64,000 nucleotides of DNA, taken from Chionoecetes opilio (Eukaryota; Arthropoda; Malacostraca; Decapoda; Majidae). The stretch's first letter is position 1, and each line of letters begins with the position of its first letter. Below are positions 45,476 to 57,303 of the stretch, piece after piece. The notes beneath the pieces are model-generated. The model was not told the DNA's origin and did not search any database. It saw only the letters and a list, made by a program, of their open reading frames with translations. The stretch is from NCBI GenBank assembly GCA_016584305.1, contig JACEEZ010012749.1:167001-231000 (forward strand). The letters run 5' to 3'. Made by a program: the position numbers and the translations under genes.

Positions 45476-46246
45476 CGATGTTGAGCAGAGAGCAGCGATG
45501 TCTTGGGGCGACATATAATCCGCCAGCCACGAGTTGATGTGAGGTGGACAAGGGCACGAGTGGAAATCCTCGTGCCCCACGTGTTCTACAAACTTCAGTA
45601 ACAAGGATGGAGAGAAACTAATCCCCCTTTATTTTCAGTTGTGTATTCATTGACTCCTGCAGGTTTTTTGTTTTTTTGTTAGGAGAATTTGAGTGTTTGG
45701 TCGTGAGTGAGTGCTTTTACTTGCCTGGCGTATGCTTTTTTGGCTTATCTCAATAAAGGTAAGTTAGGATTATCGGTGTGTTTACATATCCTGCCTTTTT
45801 CCTTGTATGTAGCCCACGCTTGTTCTCTGTAAATCTTGTTGGTAAGTTGGAAGTGTAAGTGCAGTGAGCTAAGTCTTTGTTAAAGATTTTTTTTATTTTT
45901 TTTGGTGAGACTAGGTGAGACTACACCTCAACCACACACCCTGTCCCCAACAAGCATGAAGCTTTATTATTGTTCACTCCTAAAGAGCAGTTTATTTACC
46001 TGAAACCTCCACTGGTTTCCTACCGCACACATGGGAAATAATATTTTTGGGTTGTATTTAGATTCAGGGGCTTTGGGGGGCTGGCGTTTGCATTACTCAA
46101 AGTAGAATGGCGTGGGGGCTGTGAAGGTTCAGTACATTACCCTCCTAGTAATATTGAGGTCCCCAAAGTCCTTACTATGTTGGTATGCATTTTATGATAT
46201 TGCTTATTCCTGAATTCATTCTGAAAAGTTGACATTCATTTTTCAG
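45476..46246. other. Intron-like sequence upstream of the PUS1-like exon
   Basis: About 770 bases with no recognised exon or element. It ends in a polypyrimidine stretch and TTTTTCAG, the acceptor of the exon at 46247. If the gene is intact, this is the end of its upstream intron. Confidence 0.4.
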
Positions 46247-46419
46247 CTGAAGATGTGACAATGCCAGAAATGGTGGAAAAGATCAATCAACATCTCTGCA
46301 GTCAGATCCGCGTCATGGCCATCCGACGGGCCACGAAAGGCTTCAATTGCAAGTCTTGGTGTGATTCTCGGACTTACTCCTACATGTGTCCAACCTTTGC
46401 TTTTGCCCCAGAGATGAAG
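46247..46419 (+). CDS. Internal exon of PUS1-like tRNA pseudouridine synthase
   Basis: The 173-base exon has acceptor CATTCATTTTTCAG before 46247 and donor AAG/GTAATG after 46419. Its first two bases finish a split codon, then 57 codons remain open, with MPEMVEKINQHLCSQIRVMA, RRATKGFNCKSWCDSRTYSY and MCPTFAFAPEM. This matches the TruA-fold segment of eukaryotic PUS1, where a kinesin-free pattern of EKINxHLPxxIR..., FNxKxxCDxRTYxYxxPTFAFA follows the catalytic ARTDKG exon. PUS1 isomerises uridine to pseudouridine in tRNAs in nucleus and mitochondria. The catalytic aspartate exon and the following exons were not found in the window, so introns are long. No stops or frameshifts. A retrocopy is unlikely because intron borders are present. 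Confidence 0.8.
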
Positions 46420-46622
46420 GTAATGTTTTATTTATTGTTTGATTTATTTGTGATATTGTCTGGTATCAGGTGTGTGCCTCACTAATCTCATGCATATAAT
46501 ATATGCATGTTATATATATTACTTGTTATATATTATATTACAAGTAATTTAGGCAGATACCTAGCTATTTACCCTCTGATGTCTGTAGACTATTCTTTTT
46601 TGTGTTGGCCTAAATGCACTGA
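46420..46622. other. Start of intron after the PUS1-like exon
   Basis: Begins with GTAATGTTTTATTTATTG. Contains an AT-rich TATATATATTAC stretch near 46510 and ends in the SINE target site CTAAATGCACTGA at 46610-46622. Confidence 0.5.
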
Positions 46623-46915
46623 TTGTCGCCTCCGTGGTGTAGTGGCAATTGCGCCTAGCTACGAATCTGTGGGCCTTGGTTTGAATCAGGGCCAGGCCAA
46701 GTCGACAGCCAGCCCACCCAGCTGCTCATCCTCCCTTTCGGGGTTGATAAATGGGTACCTGGGGAAACCTGGGGAAGGTAACTGTGGTAATCTGGATGTC
46801 ACACTAGCCCTGTGTCCCGGGCTAATGGGTTGTCATCCACCACAGGCTCAATGGCTAATGCGACGGAGATGAGCACCGAGGCCACGCGCAGCATAGCGTA
46901 TGAGTCCATCTTTAC
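46623..46915 (+). mobile_element. tRNA-derived SINE-2, complete with 13-bp target duplication
   Basis: The head GCCTCCGTGGTGTAGTGGCA contains an A-box, and GGTTTGAATCAGGGCC the B-box of a Pol III promoter. The body includes AAATGGGTACCTGGGGAAAC and the 3' end is GAGTCCATCTTTAC. The direct duplication CTAAATGCACTGA flanks it at 46610-46622 and 46916-46928. This is the hallmark of LINE-assisted retroposition and shows the borders exactly. It lies in the intron of the PUS1-like gene, sense orientation. It differs from SINE-1 in head and body. Confidence 0.88.
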
Positions 46916-46928
46916 CTAAATGCACTGA

Positions 46929-47693
46929 GGAGGCCGCGCCCCTTATGCCTGATTGGCCAAACGTGAAATGTCCAAACTTGTGAATTAATTGCATGAAATA
47001 CACCCGATTAGGTTATTTGATGATTAAAGTATTATCTAAATAAAAAACATATCATGATGCAGCTATTTGATAATATCAAACCTAGCCATTGTCGTGGTAT
47101 ATTGATTAATCATACATGGCTCTCATGGAAGTCAATGCCGGTAGGTAAATTAAAAATATTTCAGATGGAATTTACATATATTTTCAATATTTCCCATATG
47201 CATTCACAAAAGTATAAGCAAAGGTCATAAAAAAATAATTTCTTCTGTCATGTTATGCAGTGACACAAAGTCCAAAACTTATGAAATGGAAACGTTCCGA
47301 GAGACTGTTCATAAGACCATTTTTTTTAATAAATCAAGCATAATATGGGGTCCGTGTATGTAATAGTAGATAAAATTATCCAATGTCCAATGCAGACACA
47401 ACGAACACATGAAATGGTTAGGTAAAATATCCTTAGTCAAATGTACATACACAATGTATTTTACACAAACGGATGAGTGGTGGGAGAAGATGGGGTGTCA
47501 GTTGACTCTGATATGTGGTAAGTCAGGCGAGGGTGGGTCTTAGACAAGAGGTGATGATGGCACCTTTACTATACAGTGAACGCAAAAGAAATTGACGCTC
47601 TAGCGGCATCCATATCCGGATCATGAAGATCTATTTATTAGTCTTCTAATTTTATTGATGGTGAATACAAACATTTTCTGTTATTTACGACTA
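46929..47693. other. Intronic or intergenic AT-rich sequence
   Basis: About 760 bases with no recognised exon, element end or RNA. GTCATGTTATGCAGTGACAC and similar short words do not repeat. I see nothing to annotate. Confidence 0.4.
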
Positions 47694-48515
47694 CAGTACC
47701 CTCCCGAGTTTGGCGCTTGCTTTCTTCTGAAGGCATAGTGCTAAACTTGAGGTTTGCGAAACTCGGAGGTTCTGAAAACACTGTAAAAATGCTTATTTAA
47801 TCCATTACGAGGTGTAACATTTTACGGCTTATAAGACTCACTTTCTCCCTCCCAAAATACCCTGAAAATGCCCCGAGCCCCTGTCCATCCAGTGTGAATG
47901 GATACCGGGTACCCATTTGTGCCGGTGTTTTGTGACCCGCCTTCCGGAGTGGTGGCTTCGGCCAAAACTAGAGGACACGAGAGGAGGAAGAGAAGGAAAG
48001 GAGAGGACCTACGAGATTGAGCTTGAGTTGGGAGTCACCCAGCAGATGCTGCCGGTGAAGCATTTGGTTCGGCAACAATTTTTTTTGTTGGGCTGAAAGC
48101 CTTCTCCCACACACGTAGTATTCTGTTGGGAGAGAAGCAAAAGGGGAAAGCAAAACTAGGGTGTTTCATTTTCCCCTCATTCCTCTTTCTGCATCACATT
48201 CATACAGGGTCCTCCATCACTGAGGAGCCCTCTGCCTCTCATTTTCTCATGCGTGCTCTCCAAGAATTCTCCAAGAATTCTTTTACACTTTTAGCCACAC
48301 GACTGCCACTCCTCCACTCAGCACACAACCCCAGCAGGTAGGTACTCCATCTGCCTATCCACACTCCTGTTTCTCATCTCTCATCCACTCCTGTCTCACA
48401 CATCACACACATCTTGCTACCACCATTCTTCCATCTGTACGTACGGTACATACAATTATTTATATAGCGATACTTGATCTTGATCTTGATATTGCCGTAA
48501 GTAATAAAATATTTC
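47694..48515. mobile_element. Family B left end plus dispersed-repeat interior, right end not found
   Basis: TA then CAGTACCCTCCCGAGTTTGG at 47694 is the family B TIR. It is followed by GCTTATAAGACTCACTTTCT, a tRNA-Val-like SINE body fragment (about 47870-47970) and the AAGCAAAAGGGGAAAGCAAAAC dispersed repeat shared with 36050-36100. No matching right end is visible before the SINE-1 at 48516. The copy seems truncated or joined to other elements. Confidence 0.55.
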
Positions 48516-48748
48516 TCCGCACCATCGAGTGGCCTAAGAACACCCACATGCTGCCCATTAACTCTACCTACGATTGCGCGTGCATCGGAGGATACAGGGG
48601 GGCGACATGAACCTCTAATCACAAGCGTCACTATATAAATCCTGCCTGCGCCACCACGGGCGAGGGCCAACCATCACAGCCCTCGAGTGAACCTCCAGGG
48701 CCTACCATCCCACCCCTGGAGGTCACTGCCTAATGGCACTGTAGGCAC
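48516..48748 (+). mobile_element. SINE-1 copy, 5'-truncated
   Basis: Starts at CGCACCATCGAGTGGCCTAA (body) and runs to GGCACTGTAGGC, then (CA)n. The tRNA-like head is missing. Confidence 0.75.
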
Positions 48749-48760
48749 ACACACACACAC

Positions 48761-49026
48761 TGGAAAAAATTGATAGAGAAGATCTGTTTGTGTGGGACGA
48801 TAGAAGTACAAGAGGTCATGAGAAGAAATTTAAAAGGACAACATGCAAGAGGGACATAAAAAAATACAGCTTCCCGTATAGAAGCATAGAAGCCAGGAAT
48901 AATCTTGATGCAAAAGTGATTAATGCAAGAAGTATTCAGGACTTCAAAGGCAAGCTGGATAATAGTAGATTTGGTGACGGGACAGTACGAGCATAGTTCT
49001 TTTCCTGTATGTTACAACTAGGTAAA
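48761..49026 (+). pseudogene. LINE-1 3' end fragment, first member of the tandem array
   Basis: Plus strand, C-terminal codons from KIDREDLFVWDDRSTRGHEK to SRFGDGTVRA and stop, then TTACAACTAGGTAAATA. Family B is inserted at the TA of this tail (49027-49028); the CA-rich continuation resumes after 50488 and leads into the next LINE copy, so the two copies were directly adjacent. Confidence 0.85.
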
Positions 49027-49028
49027 TA

Positions 49029-49143
49029 CACTACCCTCCCGAGTTTCACGCTATGCGAGTTTCGCGATCCTCGAGTTTCGCGCCGAGTCCTAAATTCTTA
49101 TCATCCCGACTTTCGCGTATTATATCCCAGAGTTTCGCGTTGG

Positions 49144-49175
<32 letters not shown>

Positions 49176-50295
49176 TGGTGTGTGTGTGCCTACAGCGCCG
49201 TTAGGCAGTGACCTCCAGGAGTGGGATGGTAGGCCCTGGAGGTTAACTTGAGGGCTGTGATGGTTGGCCCTTGCCCGTGGTGGCGCAGACAGAATTTCTA
49301 TAGTGACGCCTGTGATTAGAGGCTCATGCCGCCCCCTGTGTCCTCCGATGCACTCACAATCGAAGGTAGAGTTAATGGGCAGCGTGTGGGTGTTCTTAGG
49401 CCACTCAACGGTGCAGAGAAAGATTTTAAGTGGATTTTACAGCCCTGATCAAGGATCGAACTCGGATCACCGAGAACGCCACTCGGAGACTTCTTCTTCT
49501 TCTTGTGACCCTTTCTGCTTAGTATCACTTTGTAGGTCGTCTGTCAAGCTCGTGCTCGAGCTTGACATATATATCTTGACGCTAACCACTCTGCTACCGC
49601 CTCCCATAAGAGACGTACGGGACACGTCTTCCTTCCTTCCTGCTTAGTATAGTATTATAATAGGCTTAGTATAGCTTGTAGTTTTGCTTTGTTTTTTTCC
49701 ATTTGTTTGTGTTTTTCTCTACGGGAGCAGCCGGTGTCGCATAAGATAGGTAACACCTCAAAATAAGTAGCACCTTACCGTACACCCCGCCGATCCTTAC
49801 TATTTACCACAAAATACTCCTTTATAAGTGATTAACCATGACGTGTGTGGTACTGTGGTTTCTGGAGGTACTGGAGGAGACAGGAGAGAAGAGCGGAAGG
49901 CATTGTGACAGTGTTATTGCCGTATAACACTTTCACACAACCATCAGCTGACAAGATATGTGTCAAGCTCACTCACTCAGACCAAAACAGCATCCGCTGA
50001 GTGACTCCCAACTCGAGCTCAATCTCAAGCTCCTCTCCTCCCTCCTCTTCTCTACGTAGTGTTGGCCGAAGCCACCACCCCGGGAGGCGGGTCACAAACC
50101 CTAGGCTAACACCCAGTACCCATTCACTGCTGGGTGGACAGGGGCTTGGGGCATTTTCAGGATATTTTTTTGGGGAAAAAGTGAGTCTTATAAGCTGTAA
50201 TATACGGTAGGTACACAGCCCTCAAGTTAACCTCCAGGGCCTACCATCCCACCCCTGGAGGTCACTGCCTAACGGTGCTGTAGACACACGCACGC

Positions 50296-50370
<75 letters not shown>

Positions 50371-50488
50371 AAAAAAAAATGGACTAAATAAGGATTTTTA
50401 CAGTGTTTTTAATACCCGAGTTTCGCGATCCGCGAGTTTCGCGCTATGCCTCCGGAAGAAAGCAAGCGCAAAACTCGGGAGGGTAGTG
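49029..50488. mobile_element. Family B TIR element, opposite orientation, complete
   Basis: CACTACCCTCCCGAGTTTCA at 49029 and the inverse ending at 50488, TA on both sides. Contains (TTG)n, a minus SINE-1 (49189-49605), a tRNA-Val-like SINE body (about 50050-50150), a plus SINE-1 3' fragment (about 50217-50283), a long (CA)n (50287-50357) and poly-A. The order mirrors 4387-6857 without the family A insertion, which proves that insertion was later. Confidence 0.87.
49189..49605 (-). mobile_element. SINE-1 copy, minus, with insertion in the head
   Basis: From CTACAGCGCCGTTAGGCAG to GCTAACCACTCTGCTACCGC. The same ~75-base insertion with a small AGCTCGTGCTCGAGCT hairpin sits between B-box and A-box as at 6301, so both copies descend from one family B element. 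Confidence 0.8.
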
Positions 50489-50528
50489 TACACACACACA
50501 CACACACGCACACACACACAGTGACCAT

Positions 50529-52728
50529 GTACTTATTGAATTTGAAGTAAATGATGGCAAAAAAGAGGAGAGAAGAGAAGAACACAAGAAAGGAAGATAC
50601 AATGATGGAAAAGCAGACTTTGACGGATTAGGAACATTTTTTGGAGAGACAGACTGGAGTAGTTTCCATGCAACAAGGAGTACCCTGAAAAAATGGGATG
50701 AGTTCATCCGAATTTACACAGAAGGAATAAATAGATACGTTCCAAGGATAGTTATCAGAGAAAAGAAAAATAATAGATGGCTTAGCAGAAAATGTGAATT
50801 TGCAAGACTAGAAATAGAAAAAAACATGGAATAGTTGGAGGAAAAAAGGAGATATCAACTTATGGGAGGAGTACAAAACAACTAGAAATGAGTTTGTAAG
50901 AATTTGAAGAGAAGAAGAAAGTAACTATGAGAGGAATATAATAGAAAAATGTAAGAACGAACCAAAACTTTTCTATAGATATATAAATGGAAAAATGAAA
51001 AACAAGGAAGGAATAGATAAGCTGAAGGTAGAAGGTATAATGTACGAAGATGCATTTCAACAGGCTGAGGTGATTTAATATGTGCTTTCAGACTGTATTT
51101 ACAAGATAAAGTGAATTTAAAACGAAAAATGTAATAGCAAAAGAAAATATAATGGAAGACATAAAAGTAGACGTAATAGAAGTAAAAAGGCTAATGGAAA
51201 GTCAAGATGTGAGAAAAGCCCCGGGTCCAGATGGAGTTTGGAGTTTGGATAATGAAAGAGTGCAGTAACCAACTAGCAGGAAAGTTACATAGTGTAATTG
51301 AGAGTTCACTTCAGGAGAGCAGAGTCCTGCTTGATTGGAAAAAAGTAAATATTGTGCCAATTCACAAAGGAGGAGACAAAGAAGAACCATTAAATTACAG
51401 GCCAGTATCATTAACAAGTGTAGTGGCAAAAATGTGTGAAAAAATTGTGAAGGACGGATGGTTGAAATATTTGGAAGAGACACACTCTCACAGGTGGCTA
51501 GTTTGGATTTAGAGGAGGAATGTCATGTACAACGAACTTATTAAGCTTTTACTCGAGAGTGATCGATGTGACACAGGAAAGAGAGGGGTGGGTCGACTGC
51601 ATATACTTGGACCTAAAGAAGGCATTTGACAAGGTACCTCACAAAAGACTGCTCTGGAAGCAAGAACATGTAGGAGGATTGAAGGGTGGTTTGCTGAAGT
51701 GGATGGAAGACTTTTTGAGCAACAGAGAGATGAGAACAGTAATAAAAGATCAGAAGTCAGAATGGTGCAGTGTGATAAGTGGAGTTCCTCAAGGATCAGT
51801 ATTGGCCCCAGTGATGTTCTTGGTCTATTTAAATTATATGGCAGGGAGTGAATAATTACGAGTTTATTCGCTGATGATGCTAAATTACAAAAAAAAAGTA
51901 GAAAGTAAAGAGGACTGTAAGCATTTACAAAAAAGGATCTAGATAAGATTTTCAGATGGAGTCAACTATGGGAAATGGAGTTTAATGCTAAAAAGTGTGA
52001 AGTGATGGAAATGGGCAGTAGCAAAAAGAGACAGAGAGAAAAGTATTCGATGGGAAATGAATGGATAATCAAAACAAAGGTCGAAAAAGATCTGGGAGTA
52101 TGGATTATGGATAATTTGTCACCTGAGAAGCATATAAACAAGATCACAGGAGATACATATCAGTTGCTGAGGAATATGAGAATGGCATTCAAATATCTGG
52201 ATGAAGAGATGATTTAAGAAATGGATATGGATAACATCTTTGATTCGACCAAAGTTGGAATATGCAGCAGTGATTTGGTCACCACATAAAAAGAAGGATA
52301 TAAGGAAGATTGAGAGAATACAAAAAGCAGCCACAAAAATGGCTCCAAGCCTGAGAGATTTACGATATGAGGAAAGACTTTCAAGACTAAAACTCACAGC
52401 TCTTGAGAAAAGAAGAGAAGGGGGAGATTTTATAGCAGTGTATATAGAGCATCAATGGGTCTGTAAAAAATTGATAGAGAAGATCTGTTTGTGTGGGACG
52501 ATAGAAGTACAAGAGGTCATGAGAAGAAATTGAAAAGGACAACATGCAAGAGGGACATAAAATAATACAGCTTCCCGTATAGAAGCACAGAAGCCTGGAA
52601 CAACCTTGATGGAAAAGTGATTAATGCAAGAAGTATTCAGGAATTCAAAGGCAAGCTGGATAATAGTAGATTTGGAGACGGGACAGTACGAGCATAGCTC
52701 TTTTCCTGTATGTTACAACTAGGTAAAT
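50529..52728 (+). pseudogene. LINE-1 copy 2: pre-RT to 3' end, degraded
   Basis: Plus strand. The segment 50540-51110 encodes the region between endonuclease and RT (FHATRSTLKKWDEFIRIYTE with stops). RT palm pieces follow: 51231-51512 (PIHKGGDKEEPLNYRPVSLT), 51520-51855 (LDLKKAFDKVPHKRLLWK and SGVPQGSVLAPVMF) and 51975-52217. The thumb is at 52240-52533 and the tail FGDGTVRA near 52690. Indels after 51855 and at 52217 break the frame. The 5' cut at CTTATTGAATTTGAAGTAAA next to (CA)n is the same as in the minus copy ending at 28650. Confidence 0.85.
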
Positions 52729-52765
52729 ACACACATACATAGACACACACATAGACACATAAACA

Positions 52766-53888
52766 GGCATTTGACAAGGTACCTCATAAGAGACTGCTCT
52801 GGAAGCTAGAACATGTAGGAGGATTGAAGGGTGGTTTGCTGAAGTGGATGGAAGACTTTTTGAGCAACAGAGAGATGAGAACAGTGATAAAAGATCAAAA
52901 GTCAGAATGGTGCAGTGTGATAAGTGGAGTTCCTCAAGGATCAGTATTGGCCCCAGTAATGTTCTTGGTCTATGTAAATGATATGACAGGAGTAAACAGT
53001 TATATGAGTTTATTCGCTGATGATGCTAAATTACTAAGAAAAGTAGGAAGTAAAGAGGACTGTGAGGATTTACAAAAGGATCTAGATAAGATTTTCAGAT
53101 GGAGTCAACTATGGGAAATGGAGTTTAATGCCAAAAAGTGTAAAGTGATGGAAATGGGCAGTAGCAAAAAGAGACAGAGAGGAAAGTATTCGATGGGAAA
53201 TGAATGGATAATCAAAACAAAGGTCAAAAAAGATCTGGGAGTATGGATTAAGGACAATTTGTCACCAGAGAAGCATATAAACAAGATCACAGGAGATACA
53301 TATCAGTTGCTGAGGAATATAAGAATGGCATTCAAATATCTGGATGAAGAGATGAGCAAGAAATTGATAACATCTTTGATTCGACCAAGGTTGGAATATA
53401 TTCGGCAGTGATTTCGTCACCACATAAAAAGAAGGATATAAGGAAAATTGAGAGAATACAAAGAGCAGCCACAAAAATGTCTCCAAAACTGAGAGATTTA
53501 CCATATGAAGAAAGACTTTCAAGACTAAGACTCCCAACACTTGAGAAAAGAAGAGAAAGGGGAGATTTTATAGCAGTGTATAGAGTTTCATCATCAATGG
53601 GTCTGGAAAAAATTGACTAGAGAAGATCTGTTTGTGTGGGACGATAGAAGTACAAGAGGTCATGAGAAGAAATTTAAAAGGACAACATGCAAGAGAGATA
53701 TAAAAAAATACAGCTTCCCATATAGAAGCATAGAAGCCTGGAACAACCTTGATGCAAAAGTGATTAATGCAAGAAGTATTCAGGACTTCAAAGGCAAGCT
53801 GGATAATTGTAGATTTGGAGACGGGACAGTACGAGCATAGCTCTTTTCCTGTATGTTACAACTAGGTAAATACAACTAGGTAAATACA
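52766..53888 (+). pseudogene. LINE-1 array unit 1 (RT half)
   Basis: Starts inside the RT at GGCATTTGACAAGGTACC. The 195-codon frame at 52824-53411 covers the palm with FADDAKLLRKV. A one-base change near 53398 shifts the frame, and 53408-53620 and 53613-53840 continue the thumb and C-terminus. It shares the 6-base insertion GTTTCATCATCAATGG and the frameshift at 53610 with units 2 and 3. The tail is TTACAACTAGGTAAATAC, doubled. Confidence 0.85.
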
Positions 53889-55137
53889 CACGTTTGGATT
53901 TAGAGGAGGAATGTCATGTACAACGAATTTATTAAGCTTTTACTCGAGAGTGATCGATGTGACACAGGAAAGAGAGGGGTGGGTCGATTGCATATACTTG
54001 GACCTAAAGAAGTCATTTGACAAGGTACCTCACAAGAGACTGCTCTGGAAGCTAGAACATGTAGGAGGATTGAAGGGTGGTTTGCTGAAGTGGATGGAAG
54101 ACTTTTTGAGCAACAGAGAGATGAGAACAGTGATAAAAGATCAAAAGTCAGAATGGTGCAGTGTGATAAGTGGAGTTCCTCAAGGATCAGTATTGGCCCC
54201 AGTAATGTTCTTGGTCTATGTAAATGATATGACAGAAGGAGTAAACAGTTATATGAGTTTATTCGCTGATGATGCTAAATTACTAAGAAAAGTAGAAAGT
54301 AAAGAGGACTGTGAGGATTTACAAAAGGATCTAGATAAGATTCTCATATGGAGTCAACTATGGGAAATGGAGTTTAATGCCAAAAAGTGTAAAGTGATGG
54401 AAATGGGCAGTAGCAAAAAGAGACAGAGAGGAAAGTATTCGATGGGAAATGAATGGATAATCAAAACAAAGGTCAAAAAAGATCTGGGAGTATGGATTAA
54501 GGACAATTTGTTACCTGAGAAGCATATAAACAAGTTCACAGGAGATACATATCAGTTGCTGAGTAATATAAGAATGGCATTCAAATATCTGGATGAAGAG
54601 ATGAGCAAGAAATTGATAACATCTTTGATTCGACCAAAGTTGGAATATGCGGCAGTGATTTGGTCACCACATAAAAAGAAGGATATAAGGAAGATTGAGA
54701 GAATACAAAGAGCAGCCACAAAAATGGCTCCAAGCCTGAGAGATTTACCATATGAAGGAAGACTTTCAAGACTAAAACTCCCAACACTTGAGAAAAGAAG
54801 AGAAAGGGGAGATTATATAGCAGTGTATAGAGTTTCATCATCAAAGGGTCTGGAAAAAATTGACAAGAGAAGATCTGTTTGTGTGGGACGATAGAAGTAC
54901 AAGAGGTCATGAGAAGAAATTTAAAAGGACAACATGCAAGAGAGATATAAAAAAATACAGCTTCCCATATAGAAGCACAGAAGCCTGGAACAACCTTGAT
55001 GCAAAAGTGATTAATGCAAGAAGTATTCAGGACTTCAAAGGCAAGCTGGATAATTGTAGATTTGGAGACGGTACAGTACGAGCATAGCTCTTTTCCTGTA
55101 TGTTACAACTAGGTAAATACAACTAGGTAAATACACA
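53889..55137 (+). pseudogene. LINE-1 array unit 2 with 327-codon RT frame
   Basis: The frame 53911-54894 starts MSCTTNLLSFYSRVIDVTQE and runs through the RT palm (DLKKSFDKVPHKRL, SGVPQGSVLAPVMF, FADDAKLLRKV), the WSQLWEMEFNAKKCKVMEMG region and the thumb (SLIRPKLEYAAVIWSPHKKK). It leaves homology at RSVCVGR because of a shared frameshift; 54860-55087 carries the true C-terminus. Endonuclease and ORF1 are absent, so it is not autonomous. It is nearly identical to unit 3 over about 1.24 kb. Reverse transcriptase would copy LINE or SINE RNA into genomic nicks. Confidence 0.85.
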
Positions 55138-56369
55138 CGTTTGGATTTAGAGGAGGAATGTCATGTACAACGAATTTATTAAGCTTTTACTCGAGAGTGA
55201 TCGATGTGACACAGGAAAGAGAGGGGTGGGTCGATTGCATATACTTGGACCTAAAGAAGTCATTTGACAAGGTACTCCACAAGAGACTGCTCTGGAAGCT
55301 AGAACATGTAGGAGGATTGAAGGGTGGTTTGTGAAGTGGTGGAAGACTTTTGAGCAACAGAGAGATGAGAACAGTGATAAAAGATCAAAAGTCAGAATGG
55401 TGCAGTGTGATAAGTGGAGTTCCTCAAGGATCAGTATTGGCCCCAGTAATGTTCTTGGTCTATGTAAATGATATGACAGAAGGAGTAAACAGTTATATGA
55501 GTTTATTCGCTGATGATGCTAAATTACTAAGAAAAGTAGAAAGTAAAGAGGACTGTGAGGATTTACAAAAGGATCTAGATAAGATTCTCATATGGAGTCA
55601 ACTATGGGAAATGGAGTTTAATGCCAAAAAGTGTAAAGTGATGGAAATGGGCAGTAGCAAAAAGAGACTTAGAGGAAAGTATTCGATGGGAAATGAATGG
55701 ATAATCAAAACAAAGGTCAAAAAAGATCTGGGAGTATGGATTAAGGACAATTTGTTACCTGAGAAGCATATAAACAAGTTCACAGGAGATACATATCAGT
55801 TGCTGAGGAATATAAGAATGGCATTCAAATATCTGGATGAAGAGATGAGCAAGAAATTGATAACATCTTTGATTCGACCAAAGTTGGAATATGCGGCAGT
55901 GATTTGGTCACCACATAAAAAGAAGGATATAAGGAAGATTGAGAGAATACAAAGAGCAGCCACAAAAATGGCTCCAAGCCTGAGAGATTTACCATATGAA
56001 GGAAGACTTTCAAGACTAAAACTCCCAACACTTGAGAAAAGAAGAGAAAGGGGAGATTTTATAGCAGTGTATAGAGTTTCATCATCAATGGGTCTGGAAA
56101 AAATTGACAAGAGAAGATCTGTTTGTGTGGGACGATAGAAGTACAAGAGGTCATGAGAAGAAATTTAAAAGGACAACATGCAAGAGAGATATAAAAAATA
56201 CAGTTCCATATAGAAGCACAGAAGCTGGAACAACCTTGATGCAAAAGTGATTAATGCAAGAAGTATCAGACTTCAAAGGCAAGCTGGTAATTGTAGATTG
56301 GACGGTAAGTACGAGCATAGCTCTTTTCCTGTATGTTCATAACAGGTAAATACAACTAGGAAATACACA
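55138..56369 (+). pseudogene. LINE-1 array unit 3 with 262-codon RT frame
   Basis: Repeats unit 2 with small deletions near 55270-55345 (frame lost until 55350) and several more after 56180. Frame 55350-56138 covers the same palm and thumb. The single-base losses at homopolymers suggest either decay or assembly errors. It ends with a damaged tail AACAGGTAAATAC. Confidence 0.82.
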
Positions 56370-56471
56370 CGTTTGGATTTAGAGGAGGCATGTCATGTAC
56401 AACAAATTTATTAAGCTTTATCGAGAAGTGATCGATTGACACAGGAAAGAGAGGGGTGGGTCGTTGATATA
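56370..56471 (+). pseudogene. LINE-1 array unit 4, left part before Tigger
   Basis: About 100 bases beginning GTTTGGATTTAGAGGAGGCA, ending GGGTCGTTGATATA where the Tigger is inserted at TA 56470-56471. The continuation ACTTGGACCTAAAGAAGG is at 59731. Units 2 and 3 show the intact site CATATACTTGGACC. Confidence 0.8.
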
Positions 56472-57303
56472 CAGGTAAAACCCTTAAACTACTGCACTGT
56501 ATAACTCGGCATTGGCAAGGACACGTTTTTTTTTTTTTTTTTTTTTTAGAAAAGAACTGTGTGGGAAATACAATGAGGTTATTTCAAGAAAATCCTGTAG
56601 TTTGTTTCGGAGCTAAGCCATGGTAGAGGGCCGCCAACCTGCGAAAGGGGGACGATGGGAATATGCCACCGGTGCGCTAACACTCTGTCACCGCCTCACC
56701 TAAACTGCATCTCATGGTTTTCACTCGCATATATGACCTACAACCTTTGTGTGAACATGGTAAACAGAAAGGTCGGCAAAATAAGATCTCGGCATATGAT
56801 GTTATAAATGCATCTCTTGTACACTCGGCATTGTACAGTCGGCATCAAGGTCGTGTTTTGTCCTTTTGACCTTTCCTGCAGGCTCAGACTTTCAATTTCA
56901 TTCCCTTCTGCTGGAGACACCCTTGTGCGTGATGGAGCTGACATCATGAAAATACTGTACTGTATGGATGTAATCCAAACGTAAATAGGTGGCAAAGTAG
57001 CAAAGGTCACGAAGCAGCGTGTAGGCTGTCAGCTGAGCCGTGTTTATGCGTCCAGCACCGCTTGATAACGAATTCCGTTTTTGTCAAATTGAAAAGGATT
57101 GAGTTTCTGCTTCAAAACAACAAGCTTGGTAGTGAGCCGAAATAATGAATCAGCAAATTGCAAAAACAATATTCACAAAGTATGTATAACCACATTTCAG
57201 CAGTGTTATTGGATTGGCATTCGTAATCCAAGACGGTGCTTGGACAACAAAAATCACGGCGCAGCCTACGCGCTGGTTCCAGCAGGTCTCTGTCCAACTC
57301 TAA

